Origin: Bacteroidota bacterium
GTDB lineage: Bacteria; Bacteroidota; Bacteroidia; AKYH767-A; 2013-40CM-41-45
Assembly (NCBI GenBank): GCA_016720935.1
Contig: JADKJP010000006.1
Span: 310,001 to 374,000 of the forward strand
DNA: 64,000 bases
Reading direction: 5' to 3'
The notes below the pieces were generated by a model. That model ran no database searches. It was not told the DNA's origin and was given only the letters and a program-made list of their open reading frames with translations. Both the position numbers and the translations under genes were made by a program. Positions 42,616-51,768 of the stretch are shown piece after piece (the first letter of the stretch is position 1; each line of letters opens with the position of its first letter).

Positions 42616-44151
42616 ATGCCCATTTTAAATTCCATACTTAGCTGGTTGATGAAACAACGGATCCATCAGATCGAGTTGTTCATGAAGTATCCTCACGAGG
42701 TACAGCAAGACTGGTTTAATAAACTAATCGAATCCGCCAGAAATACGGAATGGGGGCTTAGTTTTGATTACAAATCCATTCGTACTATATCCGATTTTAA
42801 AAATCGAGTACCTGTTCAGAACTACGAAACACTAAATCCTTTCATTCAACGTTTAATGAAAGGCGAGCAGAATATTCTCTGGCCCACGGATGTGAAATGG
42901 TTTGCGAAATCTTCAGGTACAACAGCCGGGAAGAGCAAATTTATTCCTGTAAGCCAGGAAGCGATGGAGGAATGTCATTTCAAGGGTGGAAAAGATTTAC
43001 TCGCGATTTATTGCAACAATAATCCTGAGACATTGATGTTTTCAGGCAAGGGACTTGCATTGGGAGGAAGTCACCAATTAAACATTGACAGGAACGATTC
43101 CTTTCATGGTGATATTTCCGCCATCCTTTTGCAGAACCTTCCATTCTGGGTACAATGGATCAGAACTCCTGATTTATCCATTGCATTAATGGATAATTGG
43201 GAAGAAAAGATTGAAAAGATGGTGAAGGCAACCTTGCCTGAGAATGTGACCAATATCAGTGGAGTACCAACCTGGACTCTCGTTCTCGCCAGAAGGATTC
43301 TTGAAGTGACCGGTAAGAAAAATTTGCTGGAAGTGTGGCCCAATCTTGAATTGTTTGTTCATGGTGCCGTGAGTTTTACTCCTTACAAGGATCAGTTTCA
43401 GCAATTGATTCCATCCGGTACATTTAATTATTTGGAAACATATAATGCATCAGAAGGTTTTTTTGGAATTCAGGATCGATTGCGTTCTGATGAAATGCTC
43501 CTGATGCTGGATTATGGCGTATTCTATGAATTCATGCCTTTGTCGGAATATGGTAAGGAGGATCCAATTACAATTCAACTTGACGAAGTCGAATTGAACA
43601 AGAATTACGCTGTGGTAATTTCAACCAATGCAGGTTTGTGGAGATATATTATCGGTGACACGATTAAATTCACATGTAAAGATCCTTATCGAATAAAGAT
43701 CACCGGTAGAACAAAATTATTCATCAATGCTTTTGGGGAAGAGGTGATTATTGAAAATTCTGACAATGCAATCCGTGTGGCTTGTGAAAAAACGGGAGCG
43801 CTTGTGAGAGATTATACTGTTGCACCGGTTTATTTTTCGGATGGTGAAAATGGCGCTCACGAATGGATGATTGAATTTGAAAAAGCTCCGCTGAGCCTGG
43901 AGTACTTTGTAGATGTTTTGGATACTGCATTGAAATCGCTGAATTCCGATTATGAAGCGAAGCGTTACAAGGATATGGCTTTGAGGTTCCCGATTGTTCA
44001 TCAGGTACCTCAGGGGACATTTTACAATTGGCTAAAATTCAAAGGAAAGCTTGGTGGTCAGCATAAAGTTCCACGATTGTGCAATGACCGTGTGTTCATT
44101 GATGAAATCGCGGAAGTTATGCGACAGATGAAATCTGTACACAACTCATGA
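42616..44151 (+). CDS. GH3 family acyl-adenylate amido synthetase-like protein
   Basis: The 511-residue protein matches the GH3 (auxin-responsive) fold of the adenylating superfamily. The phosphate loop KSSGTTAGKSKFIPV lies at about residues 98-112, the second motif ETYNASEGFFGIQ near 275, and LLMLDYGVFYEFMPL and YAVVISTNAGLWRYIIGDTI follow. Plant GH3 enzymes join auxin or jasmonate to amino acids; bacterial substrates are unknown in general. It overlaps the next gene by 4 bp (ATGA), so translation is coupled. Confidence 0.9.
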   Translation: MPILNSILSWLMKQRIHQIELFMKYPHEVQQDWFNKLIESARNTEWGLSFDYKSIRTISDFKNRVPVQNYETLNPFIQRLMKGEQNILWPTDVKWFAKSSGTTAGKSKFIPVSQEAMEECHFKGGKDLLAIYCNNNPETLMFSGKGLALGGSHQLNIDRNDSFHGDISAILLQNLPFWVQWIRTPDLSIALMDNWEEKIEKMVKATLPENVTNISGVPTWTLVLARRILEVTGKKNLLEVWPNLELFVHGAVSFTPYKDQFQQLIPSGTFNYLETYNASEGFFGIQDRLRSDEMLLMLDYGVFYEFMPLSEYGKEDPITIQLDEVELNKNYAVVISTNAGLWRYIIGDTIKFTCKDPYRIKITGRTKLFINAFGEEVIIENSDNAIRVACEKTGALVRDYTVAPVYFSDGENGAHEWMIEFEKAPLSLEYFVDVLDTALKSLNSDYEAKRYKDMALRFPIVHQVPQGTFYNWLKFKGKLGGQHKVPRLCNDRVFIDEIAEVMRQMKSVHNS

Positions 44152-44936
44152 AGCAATTCATTCTCATTATTTATTTATTCTTTGCTGCTTCCCGGACTTC
44201 CGAAGATTATGTCCTGATACATCAGATTCCATTCGAGCATGTAAAATGCATTACTACGGATAATCTTGGGAATGCATTTGTAATTGTAGGCAATCAGTTG
44301 CTGCAATTTGATGGGGGAGGAAAGCCGAAAGCAAATTTCATGGAGAAAAATCTTGGAGAGTTGCGTTCAGTGGATGCTTCGAACCCAATGAAAATAGAAC
44401 TTTTTTATCCTGATTTCGGACAAATTATTTTATTAAACTCCAATCTGGCTGTTCAATCTACGATCAATTTACGAAATCTGGGAATTATTCAGCCCGTACT
44501 TTCTTGTCATTCAATGGTTGATGGTTACTGGATTTTTGATTTGCAGGATTATCAATTGAAGAAAGTCAGCCTGGATCTGCAAGTATCGTTTCAGAGTGGA
44601 GATATCCGGAAATGGGGGCAAGGCAAGATGTCTCCAAACTTTATGCTGGAAGCGGAGGGATTTGTTTATTTGAACGATCCCTTGAATGGAATCTTAGTAT
44701 TCGACCGATATGGAACGTTTTATAAAACCATCCCGATTCCCGGTTTAAAATCATTTCAGATAATTGAAAACGAACTGCTCTATCTGAAAGAAGGACGTTG
44801 TAACGCGTTTCATCTGAAAAAACTTGAAGATCGGCCGATACTATTGCCAGCAGCTGATTCGGTACTGAGCGTAAGAATTGAACAGCGGGAACTTTATTTA
44901 TTAACAAGTGACTCTTTGAGTTTTTATTCTTTTTAG
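44148..44936 (+). CDS. Putative exported protein with beta-propeller-like repeats (262 aa)
   Basis: A short hydrophobic start (MKQFILIIYLFFAASRTS) suggests export. The rest consists of beta strands spaced like propeller blades (CITTDNLGNAFVIVGNQLLQ, FVYLNDPLNGILVFDRYGTF, LYLLTSDSLSFYSF), as in 6-bladed or 7-bladed proteins. I do not recognise a family and see no catalytic residues. The start codon overlaps the GH3 stop codon, so the two products are made together. Confidence 0.8.
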   Translation: MKQFILIIYLFFAASRTSEDYVLIHQIPFEHVKCITTDNLGNAFVIVGNQLLQFDGGGKPKANFMEKNLGELRSVDASNPMKIELFYPDFGQIILLNSNLAVQSTINLRNLGIIQPVLSCHSMVDGYWIFDLQDYQLKKVSLDLQVSFQSGDIRKWGQGKMSPNFMLEAEGFVYLNDPLNGILVFDRYGTFYKTIPIPGLKSFQIIENELLYLKEGRCNAFHLKKLEDRPILLPAADSVLSVRIEQRELYLLTSDSLSFYSF

Positions 44937-44979
44937 ATTCGCATCAATTGTATCAACAAATAAAATTACATAAAAAGAC

Positions 44980-45732
44980 ATGGCTTCAAAACCCGTCACC
45001 CTTAAGAAAAGCGCTTCAAAATCTACTGTGAAAGCTACGGATAAAACTCCCGCACCAAAAACCACCACGGTGAAGTCCACTGAAAAATATTCGCCAACGA
45101 AAAAACAACTGGCACCGTTGCACATCGCGATTGCCGGAAACATTGGCGCAGGCAAAACTACACTGGCAACTTTGCTTGCAAAGAATTTGAAATGGGAACC
45201 CCATTATGAAGATGTGGATGACAATCCTTATCTGAACGATTTTTATGATGACATGCAACGCTGGTCATTCAACCTTCAGATTTACTTCCTCAATTCCCGT
45301 TTTGAACAAATCACAAAAATTCGTCAAAGCGGAAAAACAGTTATCCAGGATCGTACTATTTACGAGGATGCTAACATATTTGCACCAAACCTGCATGCTA
45401 TGGGTTTGATGACAACAAGGGATTTCAATAACTATCAGAGTTTGTTCAATCTGATGAATAAGTTTGTTTCACCTCCGGATTTATTGATCTATCTGCGAGG
45501 CAGTGTTCCGACACTGGTTAATCAAATTGCCCGTCGCGGCCGTGATTATGAGAATTCTATCCGTATTGACTACTTGAAAAGACTCAACGAGCGTTACGAA
45601 GCATGGATTTCTACTTATGACCAGGGTAAGTTATTGGTGATTGATATTGATGATCTGAACTTTGCTGATAATCCGGAAGATCTGGGAAAAATCATCAACC
45701 GGATCAATGCAGAAATTAACGGTCTGTTTTAA
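44980..45732 (+). CDS. Deoxynucleoside kinase with basic N-terminal extension
   Basis: From about residue 47 the protein is a deoxynucleoside kinase: P-loop IAGNIGAGKTTLA at 51-63, EDVDDNPYLNDFY with the substrate-binding Glu-Asp, VIQDRTIYEDANIF containing the DR motif, and the lid region RRGRDYENSI. Such kinases phosphorylate deoxyadenosine, deoxyguanosine or deoxycytidine for dNTP salvage. The first 46 residues are an unusual Lys/Thr/Ser/Pro/Ala-rich stretch (KKSASKSTVKATDKTPAPKT) absent from typical members. The gene has its own terminator. Confidence 0.92.
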   Translation: MASKPVTLKKSASKSTVKATDKTPAPKTTTVKSTEKYSPTKKQLAPLHIAIAGNIGAGKTTLATLLAKNLKWEPHYEDVDDNPYLNDFYDDMQRWSFNLQIYFLNSRFEQITKIRQSGKTVIQDRTIYEDANIFAPNLHAMGLMTTRDFNNYQSLFNLMNKFVSPPDLLIYLRGSVPTLVNQIARRGRDYENSIRIDYLKRLNERYEAWISTYDQGKLLVIDIDDLNFADNPEDLGKIINRINAEINGLF

Positions 45733-45753
45733 ACGATTATAAAAAATTAAAAA

Positions 45754-45782
45754 AATCCTCCGATACCGGGGGATTTTTTTTT
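45754..45782 (+). terminator. Terminator after the deoxynucleoside kinase gene
   Basis: AATCCTCCG-ATACC-GGGGGATT-type stem (with G-T and offset pairs) followed by T7 or more. Confidence 0.8.
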
Positions 45783-45885
45783 GGATGATTGCCTGATGCG
45801 GAATTTCGGGGTCTTGAATATTGCTCTGAATTTACCTGCAGAAACAGATCCGTGGTAAGGGCTTGAGTTGTTCAGCAGGTGAAAC

Positions 45886-46248
45886 TTAAATCGGAGGAAG
45901 CACTGCCCACAAGGCTACGGCAGAAAGCACATTTCCTAATGCCAGAGGGATGAATGATTTTTTTACTTCGATCCTGAAGATAGCGCTTGTCAGAAAAACC
46001 TCGGTAAGTGTAGAACCAATCAGAACAAACATCATTAAAAAGGATATGCTTACCGTTGTAAACGCGGAACTTAGAATGAGTGTTGATACAAGGGCGATGA
46101 TATTTCCTACAAGCGAAATCAGGAATGCTTTAGAGAAGGAAAAGTGAAGGAAGAATCGGATCATGATCCATTCCAGTAAGAAAACGGTGAAAGGAATGTA
46201 CCAGTGCTGCTGGAGAACGGTAGCGATAATTTTGGGCGCGAAACTCAT
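45886..46248 (-). CDS. Small integral membrane protein (120 aa)
   Basis: The protein has about four hydrophobic segments (IPFTVFLLEWIMIRFFLHF, AFLISLVGNIIALVSTLIL, FLMMFVLIGSTLTEVFLTSA, FIPLALGNVLSAVALWAVL) with short loops. It has no recognised family motif. Its start is 45 bp from the end of the flavin reductase-like gene on the same strand, so the two may share a transcript. Confidence 0.7.
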   Translation of the reverse strand: MSFAPKIIATVLQQHWYIPFTVFLLEWIMIRFFLHFSFSKAFLISLVGNIIALVSTLILSSAFTTVSISFLMMFVLIGSTLTEVFLTSAIFRIEVKKSFIPLALGNVLSAVALWAVLPPI

Positions 46249-46293
46249 TCGGAGGATTGGTTGTTTTCAGTGTTGGCCAAATATACAAATATA

Positions 46294-47196
46294 TTATTCC
46301 AAATTAAGTCCGGCTAACAGCACCTTCCAGGCTTCTTCTACATGACCCTTGTCAAGTAAAGTTTTCGCAAGTTCATGAATCTTCAAAATGAATATTTCCG
46401 GATGGTGTCCAAATCTTTGTTTTAGTTCTTTCATGAAATCCCTGTGAGAGAATTCAATGATTGATTCTTTGTCAGGCAGTTGATGAACATTGCCAAGTTG
46501 CCCGAGATTGTTTCCGGTGAGAATTGTACTCAGTCGAATGGATTCCGGTATTTGATCTACGCCGATTCCCAGAGCACTGTTCGGTTTTGCCACTTCGAAA
46601 ATGGAAGAGCCGGAAGCCCTGCAATAGTAGTCGCCACCCATTCGTGCAACCAGATCAATTTTATGGATATCGATTTTATTTTCCGGTGTAAGTACACTTT
46701 CGGAAATGTGCATTCTCAGAATTTCACAAATGATCAGGTTTGCCGCGCCACCTTCATTACCTGTTTCTTTTACTTCCAATACTTTGCATTCCATCTGCAC
46801 AGGAGATTCTTTCACCCTGAAAGGACGTATCAACTCTGATGGGATCGGTGTAAATCCGGATTTAACGAATTCATTTACACCTTTCGGATATTCAGTACTG
46901 GAAAGAGACATTTGCTGGACCATGGCATAGTTGACCACATTGATCACCACCTCCATGGTCTCATAGATATTTTCAAGGGTGTGTTTGATGGTATTGTCAC
47001 GAACCCGACGTGCAGGTGAAAAAACAATCACAGGTGGATTGCTTCCAAATGCATTGAAAAAACTAAAGGGGGATAAATTGGGGACTCCATTTTTATCTAC
47101 TGTACTGGCAAAAGCAATTGGCCTTGGGGCAATTGCTCCCAGCATGTAACTATGAAAAATACTGGTCTTTATTTCTTTTGGATTGATCGTCAGCAT
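46294..47196 (-). CDS. Flavin reductase-like, FMN-binding split-barrel protein
   Basis: The 300-residue protein starts with the flavin reductase-like domain: YMLGAIAPRPIAFASTVDKN, LSPFSFFNAFGSNPPVIVFS, RDNTIKHTLENI and the middle VINVVNYAMVQQMSLSS. The C-terminal third adds a helical extension. Members bind FMN and include flavin reductases and various oxidoreductases; the partner is not identifiable here. The -7 element just upstream and the ATG are well placed. Confidence 0.88.
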   Translation of the reverse strand: MLTINPKEIKTSIFHSYMLGAIAPRPIAFASTVDKNGVPNLSPFSFFNAFGSNPPVIVFSPARRVRDNTIKHTLENIYETMEVVINVVNYAMVQQMSLSSTEYPKGVNEFVKSGFTPIPSELIRPFRVKESPVQMECKVLEVKETGNEGGAANLIICEILRMHISESVLTPENKIDIHKIDLVARMGGDYYCRASGSSIFEVAKPNSALGIGVDQIPESIRLSTILTGNNLGQLGNVHQLPDKESIIEFSHRDFMKELKQRFGHHPEIFILKIHELAKTLLDKGHVEEAWKVLLAGLNLE

Positions 47197-47214
47197 GGCT
47201 CAGATTCTGTCCGG

Positions 47215-47222
47215 CAAATGTA
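47215..47222 (-). promoter_or_regulatory. -7 element of the flavin reductase-like gene
   Basis: The minus strand reads TACATTTG (exact TAnnTTTG), 18 nt before the start codon at 47196. Confidence 0.5.
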
Positions 47223-47398
47223 ACAATCTGTATTTGCATTACAGGAGCTTATATTCATCTATGCTTTTTTATGATTTGCCAAAAAAAATGAATAATTCCT
47301 TGTCCGGCTGATCTTTTCAGGTCGAAGCAATACATATTTATATAAATTTATACTCAGGTTGCAATTGCTTTCCTTGTTGTTCTTCTCAATATAAACCA

Positions 47399-50300
47399 AT
47401 GAAAAAAGACTTCCTTTCCTTAGTGTTGATGATGTTCTGGATTTACTCGTCCGCTCAAATTAATCCTGCCTTATTATCCAGACAAGTATATCATCCACAG
47501 GTTTCCCAGGTTAGGTTACTGGGTTTGACAAAACCTTTACGTGACACAAAACCGGTTCTCAGCAATCCTTCCGGAAATAAATTGAAACAGGCGAAGGAGG
47601 TTTTTAATGAGAAAGAATACAATCCGACTTTAAATCCTCAGGCGCTGCCAAAAGGTGCGGATCCATTACTGGATCGAAGGGTACATCGTACAGCGTCGGA
47701 TATAGATACTATTTTTACAATTGAAGGTCTCAGTGATCCTAATATCTATCCACCGGATCCTTGTGGTGAAATTGGTAAAAACGAATTCATACAAATGACC
47801 AATGGAGGGAATGGTACCCTTTTTCAAATCTTCGATAAACAAGGTGCTTCCATATATGGCCCTGCATTTTGCAATACATTCTGGACTCAGTTTGGAACAA
47901 CCGGATTGGGAGATCCGATTGTTATGTATGATCAGGCAGCGGATCGATGGATGCTTTCGGAACTCTCGAATTCATTTTCTGATGTTTTGATTGCAATTTC
48001 TCAAACCAGTGATCCTCTGGGATCTTATTACGTGTATGATTTTCAAACACCGGGGCTGCCGGATTATCCTAAATATTTCATTTGGAATGATGGTTATTAT
48101 TTTTGTTCAAATGAAGGAAGTGGCGGATCACCTATATATGCCTTGAATCGTAATGATATGATCAATGGAGTGCAGTCTACTCAATTGCTCAGATGGACAG
48201 TTCCCGGTTTTAGTGCAATAGGTTTCCAACTTGCATCCGGCGCTGATTGGGATGGTTCAAATCCACCACCTATCGGCAGTCCTGCTTATGTACTCAGAGT
48301 TTATGACGATGCATGGGGTGGGGGAACAGATCATCTTGAAGTTTGGGAACTTGCTGTGAACTGGAGCAGTCCCGGGAGTTCAACACTTACCGGACCGACT
48401 GATTTGAATGTTACTTCATTCGACAGTGAACTTTGTCCGGGATTTGGGTATTGTGTTACTCAACCTTCAGGAGGTAATCTGGATGTATTGCAACAAGTTT
48501 TAATGCATAGAGTTCAATACCGGAATTTCGGTTCCTATGAAAGCATGCTTTGCAATCATGTAGTCGATGTCGACGGAACAGGAAATACATCCGGTGTGAG
48601 ATGGTATGAGTTGCGCAAGTCAGGTGCAAATCCATGGAGTTTGTACCAGGAAGGAACTGTTAGTCCTGATGCGGAACATCGGTTTATGGGTAGTATAGCT
48701 CAGGATGCTTTCGGGAACATAGCTCTGGGTTATAGTGTTTCGAGTACAACAACTAATCCATCACTGCGAATCATTGCACGAAGTGCGGGTGACCCTCCCG
48801 GTCAAATGACATTTAATGAAATGCAAATTGCAAGTGGTCAGGGAAGTTTCCAAGGCGGGCGTTGGGGAGATTATTCCGAAATGTCGGTTGATCCTATTGA
48901 GAATGGCACATTCTGGTTTACCGGTGAATACATGGGGAACAATGACTGGACAACCAGGATTGTAAAATTTGTTCTCGCAAAGGATTCAAATGATTTGGCG
49001 GTAACATCTTTGCTCACGCCTGTCACTGCCGGAGGACTTGGCAATTCTGAAATAGTAAAAATAAATGTTCGTAATACAGGTATTGTAGCACAATCCAATT
49101 TCCAGGTGCATTACCAGGTGGATCAGGGAACCATAGTAACCGAAACTTATACAGGAACATTGCTTCCGGATAGTTCTGTCGATTATTCCTTTGCAGCAAG
49201 CACTGATCTTTCTGTTATAGGTCAATCCTACAATTTTACTGTGTATACATCTTTGGCCAATGATGCAAACCGCAACAACGATACTCTTCGTGCTGAGGTA
49301 ACGCATCTTGTAGATCTTGATGTTAATTTGCTTGGGCTCAGAGGCGTGTCCGGGCTGGCTTGTGGCAGTTCACGTGATGCAGGCTACATCATCAGAAATG
49401 ACGGAGCGAGCCCATTAAGTTCTGTTGTATTAAATTATATTTTGAATGGCAATCCGGTTGTCAGTTCTGTTGCAAACGTTTCTTTGAGCGCCGGACAACA
49501 GGATACTTTATATGTAAGCATAACAGGATTGTTGAATGGATCCAATTCCGTGATGTGTTATGTTTCATCCCCCAATGGACAACCGGATCAAAATACAAGC
49601 AATGATACTCTGCAGGCTGTATTTACCAACGTCATGCCCGGAATCGATGTGACACTGGAATTGAAGACTGACGATTTTCCGGAAGAAACTTCATGGGATT
49701 TGTATGATTCACACGGAAACCTAATGTTTAGCGGCGGAAATTATACTCAGTCGCAAACTGTTACTACACAGGTTTTTTGCCTGGAGGATTCCTGTTATGA
49801 ATTTGTGATTCGCGACAGTTATGGCGACGGATTTGATTTTGGTGTTCCCGGTTATTTCAGACTGGTACGATGGGATGGAGTAGTGCTCACTACTAATACA
49901 CTAACAAACTTCGGTTATTCCGAGTCGCATACATTCTGCGCGGATTACCAATGTTCACTTGGATTGAGCTCAACAATTACTGACGCGACAAGCTCAGTTG
50001 CAACTAATGGTGTAATTCTCGTAAGTGTGAATGGAGGTTCCGGACCTTATACATTTAGTCTGAATGGAGGGCCTGTACAGAACAATGGATTGTTTACATC
50101 CTTGTCAGCCGGCAACTACACAATTGTGGTAACAGACATCAATCAATGCAGTGACACGATACTCGCAACAGTTGGTATTCAAGTGGGTCTCGCTGAAATT
50201 TCTTCGAATGACGTTCAGGTTTCTTTGCAGCCTAATCCCGTCAATGAATTTCTGCATCTTGAAATTAAAGGGTTAAAAGGGCCATCTTACCTGGAAATTC

Positions 50301-50464
50301 AAGTTTACAATGTTGCCGGGAAGGTTGTCCGTCATGCAAAAATTCCTGCTTACGGAGATGTATATACAGGTACCGTTATTTTTGCAGACCAACCTGCCGG
50401 TATATATTTTATCAGGGTTATAAACGCGAATTACAAAAAGCTGATCAGAGTTGTGAAAAGCTGA
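47399..50464 (+). CDS. Large secreted protein with T9SS type A sorting domain
   Basis: The 1021-residue protein has a signal peptide (MKKDFLSLVLMMFWIYSSAQ). Residues about 100-530 form a large beta-rich domain. Two CARDB-like beta-sandwich repeats follow (NDLAVTSLLTPVTAGGLGNS, then LDVNLLGLRGVSGL). A Cys-bearing segment (CYEFVIRDSYGDGFDFGVPG) comes next, then an SprB-like repeat (VSVNGGSGPYTFSLNGG). The last 80 residues are a T9SS sorting domain (SLQPNPVNEFLHLEI, VYNVAGKVV, GIYFIRVINANYKKLIRVVK). It should be exported and attached at the surface, perhaps as an adhesin; no catalytic motif was seen. Confidence 0.9.
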   Translation: MKKDFLSLVLMMFWIYSSAQINPALLSRQVYHPQVSQVRLLGLTKPLRDTKPVLSNPSGNKLKQAKEVFNEKEYNPTLNPQALPKGADPLLDRRVHRTASDIDTIFTIEGLSDPNIYPPDPCGEIGKNEFIQMTNGGNGTLFQIFDKQGASIYGPAFCNTFWTQFGTTGLGDPIVMYDQAADRWMLSELSNSFSDVLIAISQTSDPLGSYYVYDFQTPGLPDYPKYFIWNDGYYFCSNEGSGGSPIYALNRNDMINGVQSTQLLRWTVPGFSAIGFQLASGADWDGSNPPPIGSPAYVLRVYDDAWGGGTDHLEVWELAVNWSSPGSSTLTGPTDLNVTSFDSELCPGFGYCVTQPSGGNLDVLQQVLMHRVQYRNFGSYESMLCNHVVDVDGTGNTSGVRWYELRKSGANPWSLYQEGTVSPDAEHRFMGSIAQDAFGNIALGYSVSSTTTNPSLRIIARSAGDPPGQMTFNEMQIASGQGSFQGGRWGDYSEMSVDPIENGTFWFTGEYMGNNDWTTRIVKFVLAKDSNDLAVTSLLTPVTAGGLGNSEIVKINVRNTGIVAQSNFQVHYQVDQGTIVTETYTGTLLPDSSVDYSFAASTDLSVIGQSYNFTVYTSLANDANRNNDTLRAEVTHLVDLDVNLLGLRGVSGLACGSSRDAGYIIRNDGASPLSSVVLNYILNGNPVVSSVANVSLSAGQQDTLYVSITGLLNGSNSVMCYVSSPNGQPDQNTSNDTLQAVFTNVMPGIDVTLELKTDDFPEETSWDLYDSHGNLMFSGGNYTQSQTVTTQVFCLEDSCYEFVIRDSYGDGFDFGVPGYFRLVRWDGVVLTTNTLTNFGYSESHTFCADYQCSLGLSSTITDATSSVATNGVILVSVNGGSGPYTFSLNGGPVQNNGLFTSLSAGNYTIVVTDINQCSDTILATVGIQVGLAEISSNDVQVSLQPNPVNEFLHLEIKGLKGPSYLEIQVYNVAGKVVRHAKIPAYGDVYTGTVIFADQPAGIYFIRVINANYKKLIRVVKS

Positions 50465-50502
50465 TTTAAAATTCAACACAAGAAAATCTATTTGGTTTGA
50501 AT

Positions 50503-50844
50503 CTATGGTTTGTTGAAGTAATACAAACCGATAAATACAATCAGCATCAGCATCATCAAAATCAGGATGATCGAAATTAACTGAACGTGAGGGATAATCC
50601 TTTTGCGTTCAGTTTTTTTTCTGAGGTTACTGGCTTGTAATTCGTGTGTAATTCTCACCAGTTTCAGAGGGTCATTCATTTGCGACACACCTTTCAGTGC
50701 ATCCGCGCAAAGTTGGCAATGCGTAAGATGCAAATCGATCCTGTGCCTTTCCGCTAGGATCAATCTGCCGCTGGTGTAATCCTGCAGATCTTCGAGGCTC
50801 AGATGTTTGTCGGCCTCAGTGATATGGGAATTATATTTTCTCAT
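50503..50844 (-). CDS. Putative zinc-finger anti-sigma factor
   Basis: The 113-residue protein has HxxxCxxC in HLTHCQLCADALKGV (about residues 39-53), typical of zf-HC2 anti-sigma domains, and one membrane helix near the C-terminus (LISIILILMMLMLIVFIGLY). Its start overlaps the ECF sigma gene by 14 bp. I infer that it holds the sigma factor at the inner membrane until a signal arrives; there is almost no periplasmic part, so sensing must occur through a partner or in the membrane. Confidence 0.85.
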   Translation of the reverse strand: MRKYNSHITEADKHLSLEDLQDYTSGRLILAERHRIDLHLTHCQLCADALKGVSQMNDPLKLVRITHELQASNLRKKTERKRIIPHVQLISIILILMMLMLIVFIGLYYFNKP

Positions 50845-51406
50845 TAGATCTTTTCTCCAGGTAAATTTTCAGGTTTCTTTTTCCGTTTTGAATAAAGGTT
50901 TTAACCTGATTGTAGTCGTATCCGGTAAGCTCACTGATTTCGCGATAACTTTTTTCTTCCAAAAAGAATAAATGTATGCAAGTTCTTTGTTCCGTGTTCA
51001 GATTCTTCAGGGCTTCCGGTAAGTATGTTAAATGTACTTCTGTTGAGTCGTCCTTTTCGTTTTCCGGCTCATCAGCCATGATTTTATCTTCTCCGGAAAG
51101 ACGGATTTTTGTTTTTTTGATTTTTTCTTCCTTCAGACAATAATTGCGGGTCACCGTATGCAGCCATGCGGAGAATTTCCGTATGTGATAGTGTTGAAGA
51201 TCTGACGCCAGTTTTTCAAAGATAGCCAGAACAGCATCTTTGCTTTCTTCTTCATTTTTCAAATAATTCATGCTTACAGCGAAAACAAGGTGGCTGTAAC
51301 GTTCAAAAAGTATGGCGAGGAGGTCCGGATTAGCCTCATGTCGGTATGATTCGATGATTTCTTCATCCGACAGGTGGACTTTTCGATTCGACCTTAAAAA
51401 ACGCAT
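50831..51406 (-). CDS. ECF RNA polymerase sigma factor
   Basis: The 191-residue protein has region 2 (LLAILFERYSHLVFAVSMNY, DAVLAIFEKL, FSAWLHTVTRNYCL) and region 4 (LNTEQRTCIHLFFLEEKSYR, ISELTGYDYNQVKTFIQNGK) of sigma-70 family ECF factors. It is the first gene of a pair with an anti-sigma factor. The 1021-residue surface protein gene lies convergently just downstream, so it is a neighbour but not in the operon. An acidic linker separates the two sigma domains. Confidence 0.93.
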   Translation of the reverse strand: MRFLRSNRKVHLSDEEIIESYRHEANPDLLAILFERYSHLVFAVSMNYLKNEEESKDAVLAIFEKLASDLQHYHIRKFSAWLHTVTRNYCLKEEKIKKTKIRLSGEDKIMADEPENEKDDSTEVHLTYLPEALKNLNTEQRTCIHLFFLEEKSYREISELTGYDYNQVKTFIQNGKRNLKIYLEKRSNEKI

Positions 51407-51465
51407 ATCTTAACGGGAAACGTACATCCATGATCCTGAATTGTATGAAATTCCATAATCTGTCC

Positions 51466-51497
51466 TTTGGGCAGCAGGGAAATTTATACTATCTTCG
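51466..51497 (+). promoter_or_regulatory. Promoter of the tRNA-Leu transcript
   Basis: TTTG (51466-51469), then 20 nt, then TATCTTCG (51490-51497), one mismatch from the Bacteroidota consensus. It lies about 85 nt before the tRNA and could also drive tig. Confidence 0.65.
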
Positions 51498-51582
51498 CAC
51501 TCCCAAAAATTGATTCGTTCTTTGATTTTTGGAAATTGAAGGGTATTTTCTGAAAATGAGCATATTCTTCATCCGTTAATAA

Positions 51583-51664
51583 GCGCATGTGGCGTAATTG
51601 GCAGCCGCGCCAGACTTAGGATCTGGTGCCGAAAGGCGTGGGGGTTCGAGTCCCTCCATGCGCA
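51583..51664 (+). tRNA. tRNA-Leu, anticodon UAG
   Basis: The acceptor arm GCGCATG pairs with CATGCGC, discriminator A. The anticodon stem CCAGA/TCTGG encloses the loop CTTAGGA, anticodon UAG (reads CUA and other CUN Leu codons). A long variable arm (TGCCGAAAGGCGT) and the T loop GTTCGAGTC confirm a class II tRNA. The CCA end is not encoded. The gene stands about 105 bp before tig. Confidence 0.97.
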
Positions 51665-51768
51665 CTTATTTTAACCCGGAAATTTCAGGTCAGCTGTATT
51701 TGCAGACCTGAAACATCACGAGTACTTCTTCCGGGCAATTCAATCAGAACTATTTTAGAGAAATTGCT

